A DNA stretch of 64,000 bases from UBA7359 sp963976795. Its GTDB lineage: Bacteria > Pseudomonadota > Gammaproteobacteria > Eutrophobiales > Eutrophobiaceae. The notes beneath the pieces are model-generated. The model searched no databases, was not told where the DNA came from, and was given only the letters and a program-made list of their open reading frames with translations. Both the position numbers and the translations under genes were made by a program. Location of the stretch: the NCBI GenBank assembly GCA_963976795.1, contig CAXBLT010000013.1, positions 1 to 64,000 on the forward strand, read 5' to 3'. Shown one piece after another: positions 52,459 through 62,019 of the stretch. Every line of letters begins with the position of its first letter. Positions within the stretch are counted from its first letter, which is position 1.

Positions 52459-52743
52459 ATGGCAAAGGCAATCTGGAATGGCGCAGTATTGGCGGAGAGC
52501 GAGCGTTACGAAACAGTGGAAGGTAATATCTACTTTCCGGCAGCGTCAATTAACAAAGAATACTTTAGCGATAGTGATACCCACTCAAGCTGTTTCTGGA
52601 AAGGCAAGGCGAGTTATTATGATGTGGAAGTAAATGGAAAAATAAACAAAGATGCGGCCTGGTATTATCCCGAACCAAAATCAAAAGCAGAAAACATTAA
52701 AAATTATGTGGCATTTTGGAAAGGGGTTGAAGTAGTAGAGTAA
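52459..52743 (+). CDS. DUF427 domain protein
   Basis: A 94-residue protein that is almost wholly a DUF427 domain. It has the WNGAVLAESERYETVEGNIYFP opening, HSSCFWKGKASYYDV in the middle and AAWYYPEP with VAFWKGVEVVE at the end. The fold is a small beta barrel; function is unknown. It has its own Shine-Dalgarno (AGGATAA). It lies alone between a hairpin and the OLD nuclease gene. Confidence 0.88.
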   Translation: MAKAIWNGAVLAESERYETVEGNIYFPAASINKEYFSDSDTHSSCFWKGKASYYDVEVNGKINKDAAWYYPEPKSKAENIKNYVAFWKGVEVVE

Positions 52744-52818
52744 TGCCTCAAACAGCATAGCGCGAGTAGCACGTCCGAGCAGCTTGCTGTGTCTGGTTTG
52801 ACTTGTTGGAAATGCCAA

Positions 52819-54609
52819 TCACTGAAATATTTCTAAAATTATATTATTAACTTCTTCGGAAATATTTTTCGGCTCAGAAAAAAAATGATGTGCCTTATAT
52901 TGGTCTTTAAGGTGGTGATCTATCCCAAGCGAAGCTTCTAATTTAACTGGAAAAGTAATCACTGGGTTACCACTAGCTAACTCAGTAATCGAATTGTTAG
53001 TTTTTGTATGAGTATCAATATCATTTTGGGTCATACTTTCTAGCAAATCCAAATCATGTAAAACTGTGTAAGACATTCCAAATTCATTCGCAACCCTTTG
53101 AAAAAAAGGTATTGCATCCTTGCCCCCTGCGACCAAGATGCTCCAACTAAGCTCTTCTACTCTATTTCGAATTAATCCTTTACTCTGCAGGACTGAATTC
53201 ACTGCAATCAAATCTTCTGGACCCTCCACAATTAAAATTCTATTTGCAAAAAATATCTCATTTACCGATGGGTTGAATCTAGCCAAACCCTTAAAAACCT
53301 TTGCATCGCTAAGTTTCTCGATCTCTCCACCGGTTGCTGTTTTGATTTTTGTTCCTATCTCTACTGACGGTTTAGATACCAAACCTATATTTTGGTAGTT
53401 ATATGCATCTACAAATATTGGGGAGTGAGTTGTATACAGAACTTGGTCACTACCACTAAATTCCACCATTACGTCGTAGAAAAGTTTTGATAATTGGGGG
53501 TGTATATAGAGTTCTGGTTCTTCAATTGCCAAAATTATAGTGTTTTGATTTTCCTCACCGCTTTCTCTCTCAATATCTATAAGAGTTTTAAGTAAGGAAA
53601 ATACTATACAACGTTGCAAGCCATGTCCTTTGGATAAAACATCAGTCTCTATACCATCATTAACTGATAATGAGACTCCTCCAGAGAATATCTCCTGAAC
53701 TTCAGTAACAGAGATGGCTAGGGAAACGTTACTTACAGAGGGCATAAGCTGTTTTAATAAACCAGTAATCTGTTGCTCTATGTCTCCAAGGGCTTCCAAC
53801 CTATTTTGACCTTCTGGTTGGTCTATCGCATTTAGCAATCTATGTACATTTGCCAACGACTCCTCAATCTCAATAAACCTCGGATCATTTTTTAAAATTC
53901 TCTCGGAGAGCTCCCCCATCAACCTCCTGAATGTTGACGAACTTTGTCTTTTGTCAATTTCATCTGAATAATCTGTTATAGCTGGCAATAAATAAAAAGA
54001 TGGAAGTGAAGCTACAACATTGCTTTGTAAACCCAATGCATGGGTTCCACTTAAGTCGGGCTCATTAAATTCGATATCAGTTTCAAGTAAATACCTTTCT
54101 AATGCTTTGGTATAGATGGTTTTTCCACTTTTATCCTCCGGGTAGAAGTAATCAGGCAACCCAGTTTCTTTAGCTATATCTACCCACTTTGGTCTTTGGC
54201 CATGCTGCTCTAATATTTGGGCAATAGATAGAAACCATTCCTTTGGTGCTGCCTCATAGCCGTGATACTCGCTTTTTATTCTCATCCCTGAAGCCGTTTC
54301 AGCTTCTTCTATCCATATATGCTTTTCTAGTATTAGTTTTCCGTTCGCAAGATATTTTTTCCAACGTTTACTTTCATCGTCATTAAGGTTATCAAAGGAT
54401 ATTTTTATAATTATCGGGGAGCTGGCATCAAAAAAGTCTTCTTTCTTAAGCCCTCCTGCACCGCCGCTAATGAAGGCATCTATAGACTTGATGAGGTTTG
54501 ATTTTCCTGAGTTATTTTCACCGACTAGAGAAAACAAGCTTTGAATTGGAACATTTCCACTATCAACAATAGAACGTAAATTATTAATGGAAAGCTCCTG
54601 AATTTTCAC
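52819..54609 (-). CDS. OLD-family ATP-dependent endonuclease (class 1 type)
   Basis: A 596-residue protein with an SMC-like ABC ATPase (Walker A GENNSGKSNL, residues 30-39; Walker B TIILAIEEPELYIHPQ; H-loop YTTHSPIFVD) and a C-terminal TOPRIM domain from about residue 440 (ILIVEGPEDLIAV; LVAGGKDAI; VLHDLD). It resembles OLD nucleases such as P2 Old and GajA of Gabija, which degrade DNA in phage defence. No UvrD-like gajB is adjacent, so it is not a Gabija locus. GTG 54609 has a near-perfect Shine-Dalgarno, AAGGAGG. It sits as a lone gene in a patch with a MITE and hairpins. Confidence 0.85.
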   Translation of the reverse strand: MKIQELSINNLRSIVDSGNVPIQSLFSLVGENNSGKSNLIKSIDAFISGGAGGLKKEDFFDASSPIIIKISFDNLNDDESKRWKKYLANGKLILEKHIWIEEAETASGMRIKSEYHGYEAAPKEWFLSIAQILEQHGQRPKWVDIAKETGLPDYFYPEDKSGKTIYTKALERYLLETDIEFNEPDLSGTHALGLQSNVVASLPSFYLLPAITDYSDEIDKRQSSSTFRRLMGELSERILKNDPRFIEIEESLANVHRLLNAIDQPEGQNRLEALGDIEQQITGLLKQLMPSVSNVSLAISVTEVQEIFSGGVSLSVNDGIETDVLSKGHGLQRCIVFSLLKTLIDIERESGEENQNTIILAIEEPELYIHPQLSKLFYDVMVEFSGSDQVLYTTHSPIFVDAYNYQNIGLVSKPSVEIGTKIKTATGGEIEKLSDAKVFKGLARFNPSVNEIFFANRILIVEGPEDLIAVNSVLQSKGLIRNRVEELSWSILVAGGKDAIPFFQRVANEFGMSYTVLHDLDLLESMTQNDIDTHTKTNNSITELASGNPVITFPVKLEASLGIDHHLKDQYKAHHFFSEPKNISEEVNNIILEIFQ

Positions 54610-54637
54610 CGCTTCCTCCTTAGCCTTCTAACAGTGT

Positions 54638-54663
54638 GTTAATGGGGAAAGGCCCTCATTAAC
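54638..54663. other. Inverted repeat upstream of the OLD nuclease gene
   Basis: GTTAATG and CATTAAC form perfect 7-base arms, with GGG/CCC pairing further in next to one bulged T. It lies about 29 bp upstream of the OLD start codon, where an operator would be expected, and also downstream of hemH on the same strand, so it could alternatively act as a hemH terminator (no T run is seen). Confidence 0.4.
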
Positions 54664-54859
54664 AATATTATCGGGCTTCCCGTGTAATTGATTAGGGATG
54701 TTGGCAATATTTTGATAAGTCCTTGTTTTTTCATTCTTTGTCCATAATGTCAATTTATCGTTTTCTATTACACAGGAAGTACGCTTTTTAATTATTGATT
54801 GATGATGTTTTTATTAAAGTAGTTGTTTGATTTGAAAGCAAGTATAACTTTTAACAAAG

Positions 54860-55942
54860 TTACGGTTTTGCTCCCAATTGCATCGCTCTTTCCTTTCTTT
54901 TGTTGAGGTCATCTTGATTTTTATCCCAGCCTTGGCAATGCGTCATGATGATACTGCTTAAGGCTTGTATATGTTCATCATCATCATTCAATGCGGGGAT
55001 ATAAGAGAATGTCTCGCCACCGGCTTCAGTGAAGAACGCTCTGTTTTGCATATCGATCTCTTCTAATGTTTCAAGACAGTCTGCTGAGAAACCGGGGCAA
55101 ACTATTTGCACATGTTTCGTCCCTTGGTGGGCAAGTTTTTTTAATGTGATATCAGTATAAGGTTCTAACCATTTTCGTGGGCCAAAGCGAGACTGGAATG
55201 TGAGTTGCCATTCGTCTTCTTTAAGTTCGAGTTTTTCTGCGACCAGTCTTGCGGTTTTATGACACTCACAATGATAAGGGTCACCTGCCAGAAAATAATC
55301 TTGAGGGAGTCCATGAAATGAAAAGAGTAACTTTTCTGGTTTAGTGTGAGTTTGCCAATAGTTGTTGATGCTATTGGCCAATGCAGTGATGTAATCTGAA
55401 TTATCGTGGTAATGATTAATCATTCTTAATTCAGGAATCCAGCGCCAGGTTTTTAATACATCGGCAGCGGCATCGAATGTTGATGCGGTTGTTGCTGCTG
55501 AATATTGCGGATATAGCGGGAAGATTAAAACACGGTTGGCATTCGCGCTACGCAACTTTTCTAAACCAGACTCTATTGATGGATTACCGTAACGCATAGC
55601 TAATTCAACTTTTACATTTCCAGAAAAACGTTTTTCAATTTCAGTTCTAATTGCATCGGCTTGTTTGATAGAGGTATCGAGCAGGGGGGAGCCATCTTTT
55701 GACCATACTTTCTTATACGCTTCTGCTGATCGTTTTGGACGAGTACGCAGAATGATGCAATGTAATACAAACCACCATAATAATTTTGGCACTTCTATCA
55801 CACGCGGATCGGAAAGGAACTCAGCCAAATATTGTCGTACCGAAGCAGCAGTTGGTGCATCAGGGGTTCCAAGGTTGGTGATCAGGACACCGGTACAGCT
55901 TTCGCTGTCATGTTTATATTCTGGATTACCTTTATACTTCAT
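54860..55942 (-). CDS. hemH: Ferrochelatase
   Basis: A 360-residue enzyme that inserts Fe2+ into protoporphyrin IX, the last haem step. The start at 55942 (MKYKGNPEYKHDSESC) leads into GVLITNLGTPDAPTAASVRQY. The iron-site histidine is in LLFSFHGLPQDY, and the conserved ETLEEIDMQNR holds the catalytic glutamate. A frame open upstream to 56011 overlaps the divergent cupin gene and is unlikely to be used. Length is at the upper end for bacteria. The other haem gene in this window is hemE at 1.5 kb. Confidence 0.95.
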   Translation of the reverse strand: MKYKGNPEYKHDSESCTGVLITNLGTPDAPTAASVRQYLAEFLSDPRVIEVPKLLWWFVLHCIILRTRPKRSAEAYKKVWSKDGSPLLDTSIKQADAIRTEIEKRFSGNVKVELAMRYGNPSIESGLEKLRSANANRVLIFPLYPQYSAATTASTFDAAADVLKTWRWIPELRMINHYHDNSDYITALANSINNYWQTHTKPEKLLFSFHGLPQDYFLAGDPYHCECHKTARLVAEKLELKEDEWQLTFQSRFGPRKWLEPYTDITLKKLAHQGTKHVQIVCPGFSADCLETLEEIDMQNRAFFTEAGGETFSYIPALNDDDEHIQALSSIIMTHCQGWDKNQDDLNKRKERAMQLGAKP

Positions 55943-55967
55943 AACACCATTTATATAGGAGTCGAGA

Positions 55968-56333
55968 GTGTTTGTAAAAAATATTAATGAATGTCCGGAA
56001 TTCATTGCCAATGACGGTTGTTTAATAAGGGAATGGGTACACCCAAAAAATGACGCGGTTGATTTGCCATATTCCGTTGCAATGGCGACGGTTGAGATAG
56101 GGAAACAAAGTTACAAACATGCATTAGAGCAAACAGAGGTTTATATCATCTTCTCGGGGGAGGGTGTGATGCATATTGATGATGAAGCACAGGAAGTGAT
56201 CTCCGGTGAAGCGATACTCGTGCCAGCAGGCGCAACTCAATGGATAGAAAATACTGCTGATGAAGAATTATGTTTTATTGCGATTGTTAATCCTCCCTGG
56301 AGTGATGAAGGCGACAAGAGAATTGAAGATTAA
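55968..56333 (+). CDS. Cupin domain protein
   Basis: A 121-residue small beta-barrel protein with the cupin motifs YKHALEQTEVYIIFSGEG and GEAILVPAGATQWIEN. The first motif has one histidine at the usual metal site and a glutamate; the second lacks the late histidine, so metal binding may be altered. It starts at GTG 55968 with AGGAG upstream. It is divergent from hemH (25 bp) and overlaps the peroxiredoxin gene by 4 bp tail to tail. The ligand is unknown. Confidence 0.85.
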   Translation: MFVKNINECPEFIANDGCLIREWVHPKNDAVDLPYSVAMATVEIGKQSYKHALEQTEVYIIFSGEGVMHIDDEAQEVISGEAILVPAGATQWIENTADEELCFIAIVNPPWSDEGDKRIED

Positions 56334-56884
56334 TTATCGTCTGTATTAAACCAGTTGAGTACATTGTCGGCATTTTTATCCGGTGGGAATACCGGGTAGA
56401 ACACTTTTTCTATAACAGCACCTTTGATTATGAGCGTTACTCTCTTGTAGCGCTGTATTTCCTCAACTGTGAATGTAGGTAGTGACAACGCTTGCTTGAG
56501 AAGAAAGGCGTGGTCACTAAGTAGCTCAAAAGGGAGATGTAAACGCGTTTTTGCTTCTTGTTGATAGTCTGTATCTTGACTGCTTAACCCAAAAAGATTT
56601 GCGTATTGTCTGATTTCCTTATGTAGGTCACGGAAACTACAAGACTGCGGTGTACATCCCCTCGCACCGGGTATCGACTCCCAACCCTCGGGTAAAAACA
56701 CATTGGGACGGCCTGTCATTGGGTAAATGTAGATGACGGTATAGCCCGTTAGTGCACTAATTTTGATTGTATCACCGTCAGTTTTGGATAAATTCAGATC
56801 AGGAAAACGCGTGCCGTGAAGATGGTCGCATGCACCATCATCTTCAGGGATGGGGAGGTCCCCTGGTAATTGATCGAGGCTCAT
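56330..56884 (-). CDS. Peroxiredoxin (AhpC/TSA-like)
   Basis: A 184-residue thiol peroxidase-like protein. The peroxidatic region reads GARGCTPQSCSFRD, with Cys77 in the PxxxT/SxxC-like position and Cys82 as a possible resolving partner, close to the BCP pattern GCTxxxCxFRD. YIYPMTGRP precedes it. It reduces hydroperoxides using thioredoxin or a similar donor. It is 9 bp downstream of the 99-residue protein gene on the same strand. Confidence 0.85.
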   Translation of the reverse strand: MSLDQLPGDLPIPEDDGACDHLHGTRFPDLNLSKTDGDTIKISALTGYTVIYIYPMTGRPNVFLPEGWESIPGARGCTPQSCSFRDLHKEIRQYANLFGLSSQDTDYQQEAKTRLHLPFELLSDHAFLLKQALSLPTFTVEEIQRYKRVTLIIKGAVIEKVFYPVFPPDKNADNVLNWFNTDDN

Positions 56885-56893
56885 TGAATGAGT

Positions 56894-57193
56894 CTAGGAA
56901 TATTTTGAAGATTGTTTTTGACGTAAAAGTTTTCGGTATTCAAGGTGTATCTTTTTACAGCGGTCACCGAGCTCAGTTTTTTCGTCAATATTATCAACGT
57001 AAAAGCGTATCAACGATCGTATTGGGCCTTCGACGATGTTGTATTCGATATTTCCATCAGCGACCTTGGTTATTTTTTTTAAATAACGTATCAAAAACCA
57101 TTCTGTGGTGTAGGACTCAATTTCTGTTTTTTCGATCTCTTTAATATGCTTGATTACATAGAGACGGAAGTCACCGAAATAGATTTTTTTCAT
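56894..57193 (-). CDS. Hypothetical protein
   Basis: A 99-residue basic, charged protein with no signal peptide or membrane helix. Its pattern (TEWFLIRYLKKITKVADGNIEYNIVEGPIRSLIRFYVDN) suggests an alpha+beta fold. I recognise no domain. It precedes the peroxiredoxin gene by 9 bp and lies 84 bp after htpX on the same strand. The tight spacing supports a real, cotranscribed gene. Confidence 0.6.
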   Translation of the reverse strand: MKKIYFGDFRLYVIKHIKEIEKTEIESYTTEWFLIRYLKKITKVADGNIEYNIVEGPIRSLIRFYVDNIDEKTELGDRCKKIHLEYRKLLRQKQSSKYS

Positions 57194-57277
57194 GATCCTG
57201 TCAGGATAAATATCAACATCAGATTATTTTATCCTATACAGGAACATGAAAATATCGCTATTGAATTAATACTATTT

Positions 57278-58162
57278 TTATTGCGCATTTTCCAGAGCGG
57301 CTATTCGTTCTTCCAAAGGAGGATGGCTCATGAACAAGCGTTTAAAGCCTGTTGGTACACCACCACTGATACCGAATGCAGACATTTCGTCTGGGAGCGG
57401 TTGTGGGTTGCTAACTTGTTGTAAACGACGCAGGGCAGAGATCATTTTTTCTCGGCCTGCTAAATAGGCACCACCTTCATCCGCTTTAAACTCACGCCGA
57501 CGAGAGAACCACATGACGATAGTACTTGCGAGTACAGATAGAATTATTTGTACGAAAATAACACCTATCCAGTAACCTGGCCCGTGACCACGTTCGACTT
57601 TAAATACGAGTCGATCAAGCAAATGACCTATGACACGCGAGAAGAAAATAACAAAGGTATTTACCACGCCTTGAATTAGACTGAGTGTGACCATATCGCC
57701 ATTAGCGACGTGGCTAATCTCATGCCCCAATACAGCTTCGACTTCATCTTGAGTCATGTGATCCAAAAGACCCTGACTAACAGCAACTAATGCTGCATTT
57801 TTATTCATGCCTGTTGCAAAGGCATTGGGTTGAGGCGAGTTGAATATGCCTAATTCAGGCATTTTAATGCCGGCTTCCCTGGCTTGCATTTCTACAGTTG
57901 AGACTAACCATTGTTCCTGACTATTAGCCGGCGTTTCAATCAACTTAACGCCCATGGTCTTTTTTGCCATCCATTTAGAGATCGCAAGTGATATCAGTGA
58001 ACCGCCCATACCGAAGGCAGCAGAAAAGATAAGTAAGGCATTCAGGTTTAAACCACCACCTTGTTGTTCCAGGGCCGTGTCCAGGCCAAGTAGACGCATG
58101 CTTATGCTAAGCACAATCATAATGGCTATGTTGGTACCAAAGAAAAGTAACATCCGTAACAT
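57278..58162 (-). CDS. htpX: Membrane zinc metalloprotease HtpX
   Basis: A 294-residue inner-membrane protease, the same size as E. coli HtpX (293). Two N-terminal helices precede the zinc motif HEISH in AVLGHEISHVANGDM (about residue 143), with the third ligand glutamate later in KADEGGAYLA. Two further helices lie around residues 160-215. It degrades damaged membrane proteins together with FtsH and is usually envelope-stress induced. A 66-bp AT-rich gap lies upstream. Confidence 0.95.
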   Translation of the reverse strand: MLRMLLFFGTNIAIMIVLSISMRLLGLDTALEQQGGGLNLNALLIFSAAFGMGGSLISLAISKWMAKKTMGVKLIETPANSQEQWLVSTVEMQAREAGIKMPELGIFNSPQPNAFATGMNKNAALVAVSQGLLDHMTQDEVEAVLGHEISHVANGDMVTLSLIQGVVNTFVIFFSRVIGHLLDRLVFKVERGHGPGYWIGVIFVQIILSVLASTIVMWFSRRREFKADEGGAYLAGREKMISALRRLQQVSNPQPLPDEMSAFGISGGVPTGFKRLFMSHPPLEERIAALENAQ

Positions 58163-58227
58163 GTTTTTCAGACTCCTGATTAAATAACTTTTATATAGAT
58201 TGTAGCGTATTCAAAAAATTCAATAGA

Positions 58228-60717
58228 TTATGTTTTCCTGAGTACCAGCATAGGTGAACTGGCTAGCACTTTACGCGTACCAATTAATCCAGTAGTCACA
58301 ATTATTAAACTACACACCAAAGGTGCAACTAGCCAAAGAACAGGATTAATGACAATTTCCATCTTGAACACGTATTCTGCCAGCGCCAGTTCGATGATTG
58401 ATGCCGCTATGGCTGATAATACTCCTGTAATCATCCCGAGGAGCAGGAATTCGGCGATTAGTCCGGAAACGATTTGTTTGCGGTTTGCACCCAGCGCACT
58501 CATCAGTGCCGATTCGTGTGTTCGCTCGTCATGAGTGCTTTGTAAAGCAGCAAATAATACAGCGATGCCGGTCAGGATAGTGAAGATAAAAACAAACTCA
58601 ACCGTGCGCACAACCTGATTCATGATCGCCCTGACTTGTTTCAAGATAGCATCGATATCAAAGACCGTAATGCTTGGGTATTGTTTTATGAGATCTATCA
58701 ACACAGAACGGTTTGAGTCGGGGATAAAAAGACTACTGATAAACGTACTAGGATAATCCATCAAGGCATCAGCGTTAGAAACAACAAAAAAATTGACATT
58801 GAAGGAGTCCCACTCGACCCAACGCAGGTTCGTCACCTTACCGTTGATTTCTTGACCGGCAATAGAATAGCTTAAGTTGTCCCCAACTTTAATCCCCAGC
58901 GTTTCGGCAATGCCTCCTTCTACGGAGAAATAATTTTCACTATTTTCGTTTTCAGGCCACCATTCACCTGCGACTATCCGGTTATCCTTTTGCATGTTGT
59001 CAGCGTAAGAGAGATTGAATTCTCTGGTTGCAAGGCGATTTGCTCGTGGGTTTTCATAATCATCCGGATTGACATGGTTATCGTTGATCTTTGTCAATCG
59101 TCCACGAATCATGGGGTAAAGTTGTATAGGGTTGTTCAATGATGCTGATAGTTGAGCCTGTATATCTTCTGCCTGGTCGGGTTGTATGTTAATTAAAAAA
59201 TAATTTGGTGCGTCATCGGGCAAACGATTTTGCCAGCCGGCCAGCAGATCTGTACGCACCAACGTGAGTAGCAACATGACAGTAACACCAATACCGATTC
59301 CCATTATCTGCATGACACTCTGGTTTGAACGGCGAGATACATTCGCTAAGCCATAACGAGCGGACATCTTTAGTTTTGGTTGTAGTTGCTTCAGTAGTTT
59401 AATGATTAACTTTGCCGATACAGCGAGTAGTATTGCTGTCAGGAATAGACCGAGAACGGTATAGATTGTTAATGTGACATCGCCTGATTGCCATGGGCTG
59501 AGTAAAACTAATGCGATTATAGCGAGCGTGTATATGGCGTAGTTATTTAAAGGCAGTGGTGTTAAGTCTTTACGTAATACTCTTAGTGGTGATATTTTCC
59601 TTAAACGCATTAGCTGTGGTAATGCAAAAGCTAATACGGTAATTAGGCCAGTGAATATCCCGGATAAAACGGGTCGCCATGACGGCTTAGGTAATGATTG
59701 TTGTGTCATGCCAACCATCATTTGATTTAAGCCTTCTTGGGCAAAAAAACCGATAGCGCATCCGAATAAACTACAAATAAGACCCAGCATCATTAGTTGA
59801 TAGAAATAGATCTGTGTTATTTGACGTTGTTGTAAACCCAAACAACGCATGATGGCGCAATTATCATAATGTCTGACAGCGAATCGTTGTGCTGACATCG
59901 CAATGGCAAGACCTGCCAGAGCAATACTAACTAATGCTGCCAGCCCAAGAAATTGTTCAGCGCGTTCCAAAGCAGTCTTGATTTCCGGACGGGCATCCTT
60001 AATGCCTTGGACTCGTACATTGTCATTTTTATCCAGTTTAAGTTGCTCACGGTATTGATCTATGGATTCAGATTGACCCCCTAATAATAATCGATACTTG
60101 ATACGACTTCCGGGCAAGATTAATTTTGTTTTGTCCAAATCCGCACGGTTCATCAACAATCGAGGCGCTATATTAAATAGATCCCCGCCGCGATCAGGCT
60201 CGTAGGTTAAGATCTTCTCAACGATAAGTTCAGCCGCGCCTACATTGATAAGTTCTCCCAAGCTGACCTGTAAGGCTTGTAATAAACGACTATCTACCCA
60301 AACTGCACCCTCTGTTGGAATCGCGTCATTGATTTGTCCCTCGTTAAATAGATCGTCACTGGTCTTCAGGTTACCACGTATGGGGTAGTTTGAATCTACG
60401 GCTTTAACTTCTGCCAGTTCAAGCTTATCTCCATTAACCACAACACTACGAAAGCTTTCATTAAGTGAGACGATTAATCCTGAACGAACAGCCTTATCAA
60501 TATATTCATCCTTTATTTTCGCCGATGCAATTAATACCAAATCAGCTGCGAGTAATTCTGTTGCTTGTTGTTCAGTTGCGCGCCTAACGCGGTCAGTAAA
60601 AAAACTTATTGAGGAGAGACAAGCGACAGCGATTAGGATAGAGATTCCTATTAAACGAAGTTCTCCCGAATACCAATCCCGTTTTAATCCGGTAAATGCA
60701 AATTTAATCGTATTCAT
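58228..60717 (-). CDS. ABC transporter permease, YbbP/FtsX superfamily
   Basis: An 829-residue membrane protein like E. coli YbbP (804). It has an N-terminal helix, a large periplasmic domain, three helices near 265-390, then a repeat of the pattern with a second FtsX unit (ten helices in all). It ends TRKVLASSPMLVLRKT. The ATPase gene ends in a 1-bp overlap (TAATG) with its start. The complex is of the mechanotransmission type and probably extracts lipids or lipoproteins. Its link to the adjacent TesA-like enzyme is a conserved gene neighbourhood. Confidence 0.93.
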   Translation of the reverse strand: MNTIKFAFTGLKRDWYSGELRLIGISILIAVACLSSISFFTDRVRRATEQQATELLAADLVLIASAKIKDEYIDKAVRSGLIVSLNESFRSVVVNGDKLELAEVKAVDSNYPIRGNLKTSDDLFNEGQINDAIPTEGAVWVDSRLLQALQVSLGELINVGAAELIVEKILTYEPDRGGDLFNIAPRLLMNRADLDKTKLILPGSRIKYRLLLGGQSESIDQYREQLKLDKNDNVRVQGIKDARPEIKTALERAEQFLGLAALVSIALAGLAIAMSAQRFAVRHYDNCAIMRCLGLQQRQITQIYFYQLMMLGLICSLFGCAIGFFAQEGLNQMMVGMTQQSLPKPSWRPVLSGIFTGLITVLAFALPQLMRLRKISPLRVLRKDLTPLPLNNYAIYTLAIIALVLLSPWQSGDVTLTIYTVLGLFLTAILLAVSAKLIIKLLKQLQPKLKMSARYGLANVSRRSNQSVMQIMGIGIGVTVMLLLTLVRTDLLAGWQNRLPDDAPNYFLINIQPDQAEDIQAQLSASLNNPIQLYPMIRGRLTKINDNHVNPDDYENPRANRLATREFNLSYADNMQKDNRIVAGEWWPENENSENYFSVEGGIAETLGIKVGDNLSYSIAGQEINGKVTNLRWVEWDSFNVNFFVVSNADALMDYPSTFISSLFIPDSNRSVLIDLIKQYPSITVFDIDAILKQVRAIMNQVVRTVEFVFIFTILTGIAVLFAALQSTHDERTHESALMSALGANRKQIVSGLIAEFLLLGMITGVLSAIAASIIELALAEYVFKMEIVINPVLWLVAPLVCSLIIVTTGLIGTRKVLASSPMLVLRKT

Positions 60718-61403
60718 TATGTGTCTTCGCTAAGTTGACCGCCTGCCATCGTTACTTTTCGATCACAAAGGCTGGCCAAGGCATCGTCATGAGTCACCAT
60801 CACCAGTGTTGTGCCATTGTCTTTATTCATTTTGAATAAAAGGTTGATAATTCTTTGGGCAGTTTTTTGATCCAGGTTGCCTGTTGGTTCATCGGCAAAC
60901 AGTATTTTAGGATTACTTGCAAAAGCGCGTGCGATGGCGACACGTTGTTGTTCCCCACCAGAGAGCTGATTTGGGTAGTGATGAATACGTTCGCTTAACC
61001 CGACGTCAGCTAATTTTTGTTTGGCCAGTTCTTCCGCTTGTTCGGATCCAGCAAGTTCAAGTGGTAACGCTGTATTTTCCAGCGCTGTTAATCCAGGCAA
61101 TAGATGGAAGGATTGAAATACAAAACCTACGAATTGATTACGAATATGTGCTCTGCCATCTTCATCTAAATCGTTTAAAATGATCTCGTTTAGACTAACT
61201 TTGCCTGATGTGGGCACATCCAGTCCGGCAAGTAACCCTAACAAAGTTGATTTGCCTGAGCCTGAGACGCCAATAACCGCTAAACTTTCGCCTTGTTTTA
61301 TAGACAAATTAATATCGTCGAGAATAGTGAGTTTACCTTCGGGACTAGACACTTGCTTTCCAAGAGCCTTAGCTTGCACAATATTGTTACTATTTGAATC
61401 CAT
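60717..61403 (-). CDS. ybbA: ABC transporter ATP-binding protein (YbbA type)
   Basis: A 228-residue ATPase of the LolD/MacB group. Walker A is GVSGSGKSTLLGLL, signature LSGGEQQRVAIARAF and Walker B ILFADEPTGNLD; the TLVMVTHDDALA switch follows. LLGLLAGLDVPTSGKV is typical of the group. It pairs with the YbbP-like permease directly downstream. Its start is 2 bp from the start of the divergent tesA gene, so their promoters overlap the opposite coding sequences. Confidence 0.95.
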   Translation of the reverse strand: MDSNSNNIVQAKALGKQVSSPEGKLTILDDINLSIKQGESLAVIGVSGSGKSTLLGLLAGLDVPTSGKVSLNEIILNDLDEDGRAHIRNQFVGFVFQSFHLLPGLTALENTALPLELAGSEQAEELAKQKLADVGLSERIHHYPNQLSGGEQQRVAIARAFASNPKILFADEPTGNLDQKTAQRIINLLFKMNKDNGTTLVMVTHDDALASLCDRKVTMAGGQLSEDT

Positions 61404-62019
61404 GTTTATGTATTACCGAATTTTATTTTTTATTATTTATTTATTGTCTTTTCCTGTTCATGCGCAGGGAAAGGCCATACTTATATTAGGCGATAGCCTT
61501 AGCGCAGCTTATGGTATACCAGTAGAAGATGGGTGGGTATCCTTACTGGAGCAACGTTTAGTCAGACAACATTGGGAGCACAAAGTTGTCAATGCCAGCA
61601 TAAGTGGTGAGACAACCTTGGGTGTTAAAACGCGATTAGATAAATTATTGGCTGAATACAAGCCTGAACTCGTGATTATAGAACTAGGTGCAAATGATGG
61701 CTTACGCGGGTTTGCACTTAGCGAGATTGAGCAAAACCTGTCAGATATAGTTAATGAGATTAAAGAAACTAATGCGAATGTGTTACTAGTACCAATGCAA
61801 CTACCGCCCAATTATGGTGCTGCTTATAATCAGCGTTTCATGTCAATTTATAAATCAGTTTCAGAGGAGCAAGGTATCAACCTATCTGCATTTATTCTCA
61901 AAGATATCGCGCAGCATCCAGATTTAATGCAGGCTGATGGACTTCATCCTGTAAAGGAAGCTCAAGCGATGATGTTGGATAATCTCTGGCCTAGTTTGGA
62001 ATCATTAATCATCCGATGA
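61402..62019 (+). CDS. tesA: Arylesterase / lysophospholipase (TesA-like GDSL hydrolase)
   Basis: A 205-residue periplasmic GDSL esterase. A signal peptide (YRILFFIIYLLSFPVHAQG) precedes the catalytic serine in ILGDSLSAAYG. Blocks III (ELGANDGLRG) and V (ADGLHPV, with Asp and His) are intact. Homologues are the multifunctional thioesterase/protease/lysophospholipase I. The start may be ATG 61402 or ATG 61408. A frame open upstream to 61180 runs antisense to ybbA and is not coding. It overlaps the Nudix gene by 4 bp. Confidence 0.92.
   Translation: MFMYYRILFFIIYLLSFPVHAQGKAILILGDSLSAAYGIPVEDGWVSLLEQRLVRQHWEHKVVNASISGETTLGVKTRLDKLLAEYKPELVIIELGANDGLRGFALSEIEQNLSDIVNEIKETNANVLLVPMQLPPNYGAAYNQRFMSIYKSVSEEQGINLSAFILKDIAQHPDLMQADGLHPVKEAQAMMLDNLWPSLESLIIR

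Noticed and set aside
52819..54609. Gabija defence system
   Set aside because: The GajA-like nuclease is present, but no UvrD-type GajB gene lies on either side; neighbours are DUF427 and hemH. A single OLD nuclease is the supported call.
61180..61401. Longer tesA beginning inside ybbA
   Set aside because: The extension is the antisense of the ABC ATPase and precedes a normal signal peptide; starting there would block export.
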